From DAOUMU01 sp034409055 (lineage in GTDB: Bacteria > Chloroflexota > Anaerolineae > 4572-78 > J111), in contig DAOUMU010000036.1 of assembly GCA_034409055.1 (NCBI GenBank), forward strand, positions 1 through 5,987: a stretch of DNA of 5,987 nt, in the 5' to 3' direction. The first letter of the stretch is position 1; every line of letters starts with the position of its first letter. Shown piece by piece: positions 1 to 4,968 of this stretch. Position numbers and translations under genes: made by a program. The notes beneath the pieces were generated by a model. The model was not told the origin of the DNA and did no database searches. It was given only the letters and a program-made list of their open reading frames with translations.

Positions 1-20
1 ATCCCAAAACTTTCGGTGAC

Positions 21-90
21 GTGAAGCGTAAAACGTGAAACGTGAGGGTTTATGGCGTAAAAACATCACGTTTCACGCTTCACGTTTCAC
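21..90. repeat. ACGTGA-type long hairpin repeat, copy 1
   Basis: The arms at 21-45 and 66-90 are inverted complements at 22 of 25 positions, with a 20-nt loop between them. Each arm is built from short units such as CGTGAAACGTGA and GCGTAAAACG. Related hairpins lie at 664-715 and 5073-5134. The element ends about 55 bases before the start codon of the next gene. An open frame starting at 35 runs through it into that gene, but its first 37 residues are only translated repeat (ITFHASRFT) and should not be counted as protein. Confidence 0.85.
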
Positions 91-145
91 GGAGTTGGGA
101 CAATTATTTTTTCGGAACTGCCTTAAGAATAACAAGGAGCAAATC

Positions 146-625
146 ATGATCCACAAAAAAGAACACCGCCTGATCGGGTTTACCTTTATTGTACTTCTTA
201 TAGGCATGTTAGCCTGGTTGGCCCTGCTCGTCCCCATTGTCGAGGCCGGGTTGCCGGTGCGGGACACGCCCACACCAGTCCCGTCAGAAAATGGAGACGG
301 GGATAGAGATAAAGACAAAGACAAAGACAGCGGGCCTATCGGGGCCTGGATTGAACTGCAAACTCAAAATGCGCCCGCCAGCGCGTGGAGCGTGGTGCAG
401 TGGCAAAACAGCGACGGCAATTGGGAAAATGTTGACGGCTGGCAAGGCACGCTGGACAGCAACGGTTTGCGCTGCTGGTGGGTGGCCGAAAAGGATTTTG
501 GCGACGGTCCCTTCCGCTGGGTGGTCACTCAGGGTAAGGGAGGTGTGGTGCTGGGCGCCGGCGAGCCATTCACTCTGCCCGCCGGAGCGAATGAAGTTGT
601 ACCCGTTACGGTGGTCATTCAATAA
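146..625 (+). CDS. Small secreted or membrane-anchored Trp-rich protein of unknown function
   Basis: The product is 159 aa. The start at 146 is chosen because AAGGAG (134-139) sits 6 bases upstream; an in-frame ATG at 35 would only add residues encoded by the hairpin repeat. Residues 1-9 are basic and 10-32 are strongly hydrophobic, followed by V-E-A at 32-34. This fits a signal peptide cleaved near A34 or an uncleaved anchor. Residues 36-63 form a Pro/Thr then Asp/Lys low-complexity linker that includes D-K-D-K-D-K-D. Residues 64-159 form a compact, beta-rich looking domain with six tryptophans and one cysteine (C110). The layout of anchor, charged spacer and outer domain suggests an extracytoplasmic protein. 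I do not recognise the domain and propose no enzymatic role. No operon partner is visible: the gene is flanked on both sides by hairpin repeats. Confidence 0.8.
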   Translation: MIHKKEHRLIGFTFIVLLIGMLAWLALLVPIVEAGLPVRDTPTPVPSENGDGDRDKDKDKDSGPIGAWIELQTQNAPASAWSVVQWQNSDGNWENVDGWQGTLDSNGLRCWWVAEKDFGDGPFRWVVTQGKGGVVLGAGEPFTLPAGANEVVPVTVVIQ

Positions 626-663
626 CTTTATAGATGTCCAGATAAATTTTTTCCGCCAGACTT

Positions 664-715
664 GTGAAACGTGATGCGTAAAACGTGAAATCACGCATCA
701 CGCAACACGTTTCAC
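664..715. repeat. ACGTGA-type long hairpin repeat, copy 2 (possible terminator)
   Basis: The arms at 664-688 and 691-715 are complementary at 21 of 25 positions and almost abut, so it would fold as a near-continuous hairpin. It lies 38 bases after the stop of the 146-625 gene. It could stop transcription or protect the mRNA 3' end, but no T-tract follows, so intrinsic termination is only a guess. It also sits just before the first recognisable intron sequence, where the intron's 5' part is missing. Confidence 0.85.
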
Positions 716-833
716 GTGGTCGGTCAGGCAAAAACTTTTCTAACGCAAGCAGGGACACGAACGGAAGGAACAAACCAGGTATCGGTGGACGAGTGAAACC
801 TTCGGTAGGACATCGAGAAGGGCAAATGGCAGT

Positions 834-950
834 CCCTTCGACACTCCCTACGGTCGCAGGACAGGCTCCGCGGAGCATAGTACCGAGGGTCAGAAATGAC
901 CGGGAAGATGGGGAAGTGAGGCCCAAGTCTGTCCTGAGCCTGCCGAAGGG
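834..950. repeat. MITE-like nested inverted-repeat element inside the intron remnant
   Basis: Outer arms CCCTTCG (834-840) and CGAAGGG (944-950) are collinear with inner arms CAGGACAG (857-864) and CTGTCCTG (929-936). Inside them lie a perfect 12-bp palindrome, GCTCCGCGGAGC (865-876), and a GAAA-capped hairpin GGTCA/TGACC (888-901). The words resemble a dispersed intergenic repeat (CCTTCGACAGGCTCAGGACAGG-like) that I recall from many environmental bacterial genomes. Its position suggests insertion into the intron. The exact ends and any target duplication are not resolved. Confidence 0.6.
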
Positions 951-1154
951 CGACCCATCGCAGGGAAGGCGAAGCCGGGTATCACGCGCTGTTGGCAGGA
1001 AAGACAGAAAGGACTTTGAGCCTGCAAACTGTCTCAACAGAAGGCCAACAACAGGCGAAAGGGTAGCTCAGTGATGCGCCAGCAGGTTTTGTCAGCTTGC
1101 TGGTTATCCTAACTGCCAGTAGAAGTCGAAAGCGGACACGCTACGCAGTACCGA

Positions 1155-1225
1155 GGAACCTTGTGCGTGAGTTGCGCACGCAGGGATCTGTGGGGGGAGC
1201 GGTCGGGTAACCGCCGTCCCTACCC
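1155..1225 (+). ncRNA. Group II intron domain V-like and domain VI-like hairpins
   Basis: Domain V-like: GTGCG (1163-1167) pairs with CGCAC (1175-1179). A two-base GC bulge (1180-1181) separates this from a lower stem in which 1155-1162 pairs with 1182-1189, including U-G pairs and one A-A mismatch (1158/1186). The catalytic AGC is expected near 1157-1159 but reads AAC. Domain VI-like: G1199-G1206 folds with C1211-T1217 around a GTAA loop, leaving T1203 bulged. Below it, the run of G at 1192-1197 pairs with 1218-1224 and leaves A1222 unpaired, in the place of the lariat branch adenosine. The two hairpins are adjacent in the order known for group II introns. The changed triad suggests an inactive ribozyme. 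Confidence 0.68.
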
Positions 1226-1269
1226 GGCCACGCCGACAGCCTTGGATAGCCGGGTGGTTTGGCTCACCT

Positions 1270-1300
1270 TTGGCTGCGGGTGAACTCCGGCGTTGGGCGG
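1270..1300 (+). repeat. 31-bp dispersed repeat with attC R'-like core, copy 1
   Basis: It matches 2164-2194 at 26 of 31 positions without gaps and contains GTTGGGC (1292-1298), which fits the integron R' consensus GTTRRRY. A small inverted repeat TCACC/GGTGA (1264-1268 with 1279-1283) lies where the inner attC stem would be. I could not find the complementary RYYYAAC box upstream, so a complete attC site is not shown. It sits between the intron remnant and the VOC gene. Confidence 0.55.
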
Positions 1301-1414
1301 CACATTTAACCAACAACACATATGGTATTTTGTAAAATAGAACTTTTGTGCTAAACTTGCCTGTAATATGATCCTGAAACCATTACCCAACACCCAAAGA
1401 AAGGATGCGCCCAA

Positions 1415-1801
1415 ATGTATAAAAATCCATTTAGTCATATCGACCTGCGCGTACCAAGTTTCGAGAGAGTATTACCATTTTACAAAAAACTCCTGCCTGC
1501 ACTCGGATTTACCCGTGAATTTCATACATCAAGATGGAAAGTCTTTGCTGCTGACGGAGAGTTGCCAAGCGCGGCGTACTTCGCTATCACCGAAGATCCT
1601 GCCCACAACCCCAACGATAACCTCATTGGATTTTGGGCTGCAAGTCGTGAGGAAGTCGACCAGATGGCCCAGCTTGTTCAGGAAAGTGGCGGCAAAATTA
1701 ATGCCGGACCAAAAATATTTCCGATAAGTCCGAGCTACTACGCCGTCTATTTTGAAGACCCATGCGGCAACAAGTATGAATTCCTCCATAGGATAGATTA
1801 G
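1415..1801 (+). CDS. VOC (glyoxalase/bleomycin-resistance/dioxygenase) family protein
   Basis: The 128-aa product has the usual length of a single-chain VOC protein made of two beta-alpha-beta-beta-beta modules. The first module opens with F-S-H-I-D-L-R-V, placing a likely metal ligand at H8. The second ends with Y-F-E-D-P-C-G-N-K-Y-E-F (E122), the typical closing motif with the last Glu ligand. The mid-protein position that often holds His reads L-I-G-F-W, so the metal site may be altered. AGAAAGGA (1398-1405) lies about 9 bases before the ATG. VOC proteins include glyoxalases, ring-cleavage dioxygenases and drug-binding proteins; the sequence does not reveal the substrate. It is probably cytoplasmic. 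The stop at 1799-1801 is 9 bases from the start of the broken SRPBCC gene, implying co-transcription. VOC proteins are frequent integron-cassette cargo, which fits the flanking 31-bp repeats. Confidence 0.9.
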   Translation: MYKNPFSHIDLRVPSFERVLPFYKKLLPALGFTREFHTSRWKVFAADGELPSAAYFAITEDPAHNPNDNLIGFWAASREEVDQMAQLVQESGGKINAGPKIFPISPSYYAVYFEDPCGNKYEFLHRID

Positions 1802-1810
1802 GTGAACGGT

Positions 1811-2111
1811 ATGAAGCAAATAAGCACGAGGCGAAGTGTTGTTGGTCAGACCAAAGATGTTGGTTTTCAGATTGGTGTGCGCAGAACGTTCGCCAGCCGG
1901 TCACAACAGGTTTGGGAGGTGATGACCTCGGATGAAGGGGTAAAATTATGGTTGGGTGATGTATCGGGGTTACGGCTGATGGAAGGGGAAATATATCAAA
2001 GCCGTTATTAGTTTTCACCAAGAACATCTACTTGGCGAACAAGAACGCGAACAAATGCGGCAACGTTGGGACAAGGTTTTAGAGGAGCTACACACTCTTC
2101 TGAATAATTAA
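1811..2111 (+). pseudogene. SRPBCC/AHSA1-like protein, broken by an internal out-of-frame deletion
   Basis: From ATG 1811, preceded by AGGTGA overlapping the VOC stop codon, the frame encodes about 63 residues that look like the start of an activator-of-Hsp90-ATPase-type SRPBCC protein: S-V-V-G-Q-T-K-D-V-G-F, then W-E-V-M-T and W-L-G-D-V-S-G. It reaches G-E-I-Y-Q and stops at 2009-2011. A different frame then continues from about 1998 with K-A-V-I-S-F-H-Q-E-H-L and ends H-T-L-L-N-N at 2109-2111, which looks like the C-terminal helix of the same family. Roughly 40-45 residues of the middle strands seem missing at about 1996-2001, with a net frame change. Members act as small lipid or ligand binders or as stress-related proteins. 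This copy should not give a folded product. The family call comes from remembered motifs. Confidence 0.75.
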
Positions 2112-2163
2112 CAGGCTTTTAGCGTATGGCAGTATTGATGTAGTTGGAACGAGTCTTGCTGGC

Positions 2164-2194
2164 TTGGCGGCGGGTGAAACGCGGGGTTGGGCGG
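2164..2194 (+). repeat. 31-bp dispersed repeat with attC R'-like core, copy 2
   Basis: It matches 1270-1300 at 26 of 31 positions and holds GTTGGGC at 2186-2192. It lies 52 bases after the broken SRPBCC gene and 29 bases before the GNAT start. The two copies are therefore exactly 894 bases apart and enclose the VOC-SRPBCC pair like cassette borders. A possible partner box near the SRPBCC stop (AATTAAC, 2106-2112) only partly fits RYYYAAC and does not pair well with the R' side. Confidence 0.55.
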
Positions 2195-2223
2195 GTTCTA
2201 AACCGTTTAATGATATTGGTCAG

Positions 2224-2766
2224 ATGAATCGAGGAATGATCATTCAAGGTAAAAATGCCAATTATCAAATCCGATTAGCCGATAGAGACGAATTGTTAGC
2301 TTTGCCAGCCATTGAACAAGCGGCAGTTCAACAATTTGTAGAGTTTGGATTAGCCTATCTCGAAAATATCACCTTGCCCATTGAGATATTAACCGAAGCT
2401 CAAAAACGTAGTCATGTTTGGGTTATCACCACGATGACCGCAGAAATCGTGGGATTTGCGGTTGTATCAGTGGTCAAGGAGCGGCTTCATCTTGAGGAAA
2501 TAGATATTGAACCAGCCCACGGGCGACAAGGCTTAGGACAAGCACTAATAGAGGCGATTTGTGATCGGGCTAGAGCGATTGGCTTGAAGGCGATAAGTTT
2601 ATCTACGTTTAGAGATATTCCGTGGAATGCGCCGTATTATGAACGGCTTGGCTTCAGGATAATACCAGAGAGCGAGTTGACGGAGGATTTAGTTGAGATT
2701 CGAGAGGCGGAAGCAGGGGTAGGATTGCCGGTGAGTCAAAGAGTAATTATGCGTAAACATCTTTAA
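2224..2766 (+). CDS. GNAT family N-acetyltransferase
   Basis: The product is 180 aa from the ATG at 2224. An ATG at 2236 gives 176 aa but has GAGGA directly abutting it. The frame is open back to 2164 through the 31-bp repeat, so the start is uncertain and no well-spaced ribosome site is seen. Residues 14-40 match an N-terminal GNAT strand and helix. The acetyl-CoA pyrophosphate-binding motif A is at about 90-119: L-E-E-I-D-I-E-P followed by R101-Q-G-L-G-Q106. Motif B follows with P-W-N-A-P-Y-Y-E-R-L-G-F (133-144). These enzymes move an acetyl group from acetyl-CoA to an amine; the acceptor (antibiotic, amino acid, polyamine or protein) cannot be read here. The stop codon lies within the 42-bp dispersed repeat, so a rearrangement there may have set the present C-terminus. 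Confidence 0.9.
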   Translation: MNRGMIIQGKNANYQIRLADRDELLALPAIEQAAVQQFVEFGLAYLENITLPIEILTEAQKRSHVWVITTMTAEIVGFAVVSVVKERLHLEEIDIEPAHGRQGLGQALIEAICDRARAIGLKAISLSTFRDIPWNAPYYERLGFRIIPESELTEDLVEIREAEAGVGLPVSQRVIMRKHL

Positions 2767-2805
2767 AATAGGGTAATCGCATGTGACTAAAAAGCAGATG
2801 CGGTT
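2764..2805 (+). repeat. 42-bp dispersed direct repeat, copy 1
   Basis: It matches 4927-4968 at 35 of 42 positions without gaps, including an identical ATGTGACTAAAA core (2781-2792). It begins with the TAA stop of the GNAT gene. The first six bases, TAAAAT, resemble a -10 box, as does TACAAT in the other copy. Similarity stops at both edges. The pair brackets the serine hydrolase gene and its leader. Confidence 0.75.
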
Positions 2806-2871
2806 ATGTCGCTATGTGTGAGTTCAGCATCAATTTCAAACGTATCTCACCCTCCTTCATCTCCCTACATA

Positions 2872-2900
2872 AAAGGTGATACGTGACACGTATCACCTTT
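2872..2900. terminator. Near-perfect 29-bp palindrome between convergent genes; possible bidirectional terminator
   Basis: Fourteen-base arms (2872-2885 and 2887-2900) are perfect complements around a single A (2886). The arms contain ACGTG, linking it in style to the ACGTGA hairpin repeats. It lies between the ends of the GNAT gene (+) and the serine hydrolase gene (-), flanked by A-rich and T-rich ends, so it could stop transcription both ways. The T-runs are short (3-4), so a pure repeat element or a protein-binding palindrome is equally possible. Confidence 0.45.
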
Positions 2901-3113
2901 CCAAGCCGTATTTCTGTGACCAAAACAAAAATCATCACCGTGGCCAAATACGTCTATGCCTTTGCCGATGGGACCTACTTCATAGTTTTTGCACGGGTGA
3001 GATGCCGATTTTGGTCGTGGTAGGCATCGGTAGTATGCCAAAATTGAATTTACACACAAATCGTGATACTGCCCTCAGCGGACATTTCCAGCTATCCCCG
3101 GCTCTGGTAAATC
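2901..3113. other. Gene-free spacer between convergent genes
   Basis: No convincing gene is seen on either strand; short open frames lack ribosome sites and recognisable motifs. It contains two interlocked inverted repeats (3001-3044) that could form a pseudoknot, described in the findings. Confidence 0.5.
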
Positions 3114-4499
3114 TCAATCTAATACCGCACTACTTGCTAAAGTGTTAACTAGGTATAAATAAGGAAATGCTCCGTCGTCCCCAACTTGCGTCATGATGAG
3201 TGTCACCGTGTCGTTACTCGGATTATTGTTCCATAAGGTGCTCCAAATACCTCGCCAGCCATAGCTACCTTTACCTCCCAACCAATATCCAGGGCCGCTA
3301 GGTGCATCAGTTACTTGTACATCCACTCCGTAACCCCAAAGATTCCCGGTAAGACCCGACTCATTAAATTTATCAGGGGTAGGCTGTGTCATCAGCTCGA
3401 CTGCCTCACTACTCACGACGCGCACCCCGTCCAATTCGCCTTTGTTCAACATCATTTGGGCAAATCGGAAGTAATCATAAGTCGTACCGTGCAACCCACC
3501 ACCGGCGGAAAGATAGGTTTTGTTTTTTCCAAATGTATACAGTGAGTTTTCGGGTAGTATACCAAGGGTCTTTTCGACAAACGGGCTGTCCGCTTTGCCC
3601 GGCTGGGTAACTTCCGGTATTCTGGCGAACACACTTTCAGGGGGATAGAACCAGGTCTCATTCATCTTGAGCGGTTTGAAGATCGATTCTTCCATGTACT
3701 TGTCTAAAGGCATCCCCGAAAATTTTTCTACCAGATATCCTATAACATCATGAGAAGTGTGCGCATAATACCACCCTTCGCCTGGTTGAAAGGCCAACGG
3801 GCATTTAGGCAACGCGTTGGTATTATCCGCGATGGTGTGAGTGTAGTCAGCATCAAATAAATCTTGCACGCCTTTAGCGACATAGCATTTCGTCACATAG
3901 GAGTTCACCGCATTCGAGCCATAATAGAATGAGCAAGTGAAACCTGCCGTATAGCTCATAAGATCATGCATCGTAATTTCTCGTTTGGCCGGTACAAGTG
4001 TTATGTTGCCTTTGCCATCATCCACAGCCACCTGAAAGTTCTTGTATTCGGGGATGAATTTGGAAACCGGGTCGTCGAGTTTAAACTTGCCCTGGTCATA
4101 AAATTGCATTAAGGCCACCATAACCAACGGTTTCGTCATGGATGCCCAACGGAAAACGGCATCCGTCTCCATCGGCTTACCTTCCCCAGCTTCGCCATAG
4201 GATTTGAGATAAGCTATTTGGCCATGACGAGCGACCAAAACGACCGCCCCCTCAAAATACTTTGCATTCATTCCTACTTCGGCAAACTCGTCAATCAACG
4301 TCAAATCCTTTTCGGACATGCCGACTTCTTCGGGTTTTACAACCTCGATCTTATCCTGATTATGCGGGAGCGATTCCTCCCCCCCAGACATGCCAACTTT
4401 TTCAGGACTGACACCCCCAATCTGTCCGGCCCAACTCGGAATGGCTACGAACAGAAAACTGATGATAACAACTGTTGTGATAAATAGGATCTTTTTCAT
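3114..4499 (-). CDS. Secreted serine hydrolase, beta-lactamase/penicillin-binding-protein-like family
   Basis: The 461-aa product has a clear Sec signal peptide: basic M-K-K, hydrophobic 4-20, likely cut after A24 in P-S-W-A-G. The catalytic S-x-x-K motif is S120-M-T-K123, giving the nucleophile and general base. The second motif is Y245-A-H247 in Y-Y-A-H-T-S-H-D-V-I-G-Y. A G-G-K-G-S-Y-G-W segment (408-415) takes the place of the third (KTG/HxG) motif. The length and motif spacing suit class C-like esterases/beta-lactamases (EstB and 6-aminohexanoate-dimer hydrolase relatives). The substrate is unknown, and many members cleave esters or D-amino peptides rather than antibiotics. Three cysteines in the mature part (C189, C205, C233) could form a disulfide. 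The short motif V-x-P-E-x-V-G-M-S occurs twice near the N-terminus (30-38 and 54-62). The gene is transcribed alone, convergent with the GNAT gene, behind a long hairpin-rich leader. Confidence 0.92.
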   Translation of the reverse strand: MKKILFITTVVIISFLFVAIPSWAGQIGGVSPEKVGMSGGEESLPHNQDKIEVVKPEEVGMSEKDLTLIDEFAEVGMNAKYFEGAVVLVARHGQIAYLKSYGEAGEGKPMETDAVFRWASMTKPLVMVALMQFYDQGKFKLDDPVSKFIPEYKNFQVAVDDGKGNITLVPAKREITMHDLMSYTAGFTCSFYYGSNAVNSYVTKCYVAKGVQDLFDADYTHTIADNTNALPKCPLAFQPGEGWYYAHTSHDVIGYLVEKFSGMPLDKYMEESIFKPLKMNETWFYPPESVFARIPEVTQPGKADSPFVEKTLGILPENSLYTFGKNKTYLSAGGGLHGTTYDYFRFAQMMLNKGELDGVRVVSSEAVELMTQPTPDKFNESGLTGNLWGYGVDVQVTDAPSGPGYWLGGKGSYGWRGIWSTLWNNNPSNDTVTLIMTQVGDDGAFPYLYLVNTLASSAVLD

Positions 4500-4504
4500 G
4501 GCAA

Positions 4505-4510
4505 CCTCCT
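4505..4510 (-). promoter_or_regulatory. Strong Shine-Dalgarno site of the serine hydrolase gene
   Basis: On the minus strand AGGAGG, inside AAAAAAGGAGG, is 5 bases before the ATG at 4499-4497. This fixes the start and predicts efficient translation. A second purine-rich copy, GAAAGGAGG (4586-4578), lies about 78 bases further upstream with no nearby start codon. Confidence 0.85.
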
Positions 4511-4594
4511 TTTTTGGAATTTAGAAGTTTTGGGACACCGATTTTTTAAAGCGATTTCCGGTTAGTTTGAGCTCCTACCTCCTTTCTTGGTATT

Positions 4595-4664
4595 GTTGGT
4601 CTGGCGCCGGAAAACTTTATGCCGAAAAGTTGTCTGCCATGCGGCTCAATAAAGCGCCAGCAAC
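4595..4664 (-). ncRNA. Long imperfect hairpin; candidate structured leader RNA
   Basis: Four collinear stem blocks pair: GTTG/CAAC (4595-4598 with 4661-4664), CTGGCG/CGCCAG (4601-4606 with 4655-4660), CTTTAT/ATAAAG (4615-4620 with 4649-4654) and GCCG/CGGC (4621-4624 with 4642-4645). That makes about 20 base pairs with small bulges, one 8-nt internal loop side and a 17-nt apical loop. Read on the minus strand it ends about 8 bases before the orphan GAAAGGAGG, so it could be a 5'-leader element of the hydrolase gene. It matches no riboswitch family I know. Strand and function are inferred. Confidence 0.45.
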
Positions 4665-4673
4665 AAAAAAGGC

Positions 4674-4710
4674 TCATTACGAATCACAGTTTGTCCGTGA
4701 TTGGCAATGA
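4674..4710. other. 37-nt hairpin
   Basis: TCATT (4674-4678) pairs with AATGA (4706-4710) and AATCAC (4682-4687) with GTGATT (4697-4702). They are separated by a symmetric 3x3 internal loop and capped by 9 bases. It follows the 4595-4664 hairpin by 9 bases, making two structures in tandem. Confidence 0.5.
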
Positions 4711-4729
4711 ACCTTTCACCTTTGCTCAC

Positions 4730-4753
4730 CGTTTACCGCTTTTTTGGTAAACG
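4730..4753. promoter_or_regulatory. 8-bp inverted repeat, possible operator or hairpin
   Basis: CGTTTACC (4730-4737) and GGTAAACG (4746-4753) are perfect inverted copies separated by 8 mostly T bases. The geometry suits a dimeric regulator site or a short hairpin. A further TTTACCAAAAA at 4806-4816 is the inverted copy of 4741-4751, giving three TTTACC-type half-sites in under 90 bases. Confidence 0.4.
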
Positions 4754-4926
4754 TTCTAGCTTTGAAATGAGTTCGCTTTTGTGAAGACAACTTTGTCTAC
4801 CATCATTTACCAAAAACCGAAAATTATTTAAAAACTTGGGGATAAAACTGCATACAAATGTTCAAAAATCTCTTAAAATTGAACCTATATGTTAGCACCG
4901 GTTCAAAAATCGGACAAATTCTGGGC

Positions 4927-4968
4927 TACAATAGGGCAATCGTATGTGACTAAAAGACAGATGTGGTA
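4927..4968 (+). repeat. 42-bp dispersed direct repeat, copy 2
   Basis: This is the partner of 2764-2805 (35 of 42 identical). It starts with TACAAT, a -10-like hexamer, but no good -35 box is found at normal spacing. It is not attached to any gene: the next open frame begins more than 150 bases downstream, after a hairpin repeat. Confidence 0.75.

Larger units (their letters stand above)
738..1230 (+). ncRNA. Group II intron RNA remnant, ORF-less and 5'-truncated
   Basis: No convincing protein gene lies here, yet the stretch reads like the ribozyme part of a bacterial group II intron. It has repeated GAAA-capped segments (793-797, 1056-1060, 1127-1131), a short hairpin CCAGCA/TGCTGG (1079-1084 with 1098-1103) where a reverse-transcriptase ORF could sit in domain IV, and a 3' end with domain V-like and VI-like hairpins (separate entry). 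The wording around 1000-1075 resembles ORF-bearing introns of the cyanobacterial/chloroplast-like class; that comparison is from memory. I find no GTGYG-type 5' end and no intron-encoded protein, so I infer a decayed or in trans-dependent copy lacking part of domain I. A second repeat element interrupts it at 834-950. The 5' limit is approximate. Confidence 0.65.

Noticed and set aside
237..694. Open frames overlapping the secreted-protein gene in other frames
   Set aside because: The 146-625 frame has the ribosome site, signal segment and sensible composition; the others are shadows.
21..715. CRISPR array from the repeated ACGTGA-type units
   Set aside because: The units are inverted pairs at gene borders with no regular spacing, no unique spacers of constant length and no cas genes.
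685..1074. 129-residue open frame on the plus strand (and a 140-residue one opposite, 615-1037)
   Set aside because: Both run through hairpin-repeat and intron sequence, are rich in Arg/Pro/Gly or low-complexity residues, lack ribosome sites and show no family motif.
1061..1130. Sequence GGGTAGCTCAGT resembling the 5' part of a tRNA
   Set aside because: No D-stem partner, no GTTCGA-type T-arm and no matching acceptor stem follow; it lies within the intron remnant.
1342..1369. Promoter for the VOC gene using TAATAT (1364-1369)
   Set aside because: No acceptable -35 box at 16-18 bases; the hexamer alone in AT-rich sequence is not enough.
2865..3059. 64-residue minus-strand open frame between the convergent genes
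   Set aside because: It ends in the 29-bp palindrome, has no ribosome site and no recognisable motif.
4595..4664. Reading the GTTGG...GCAAC hairpin as an integron attC site
   Set aside because: attC runs from RYYYAAC to GTTRRRY. This element starts with GTT and ends with AAC on either strand, the wrong order.
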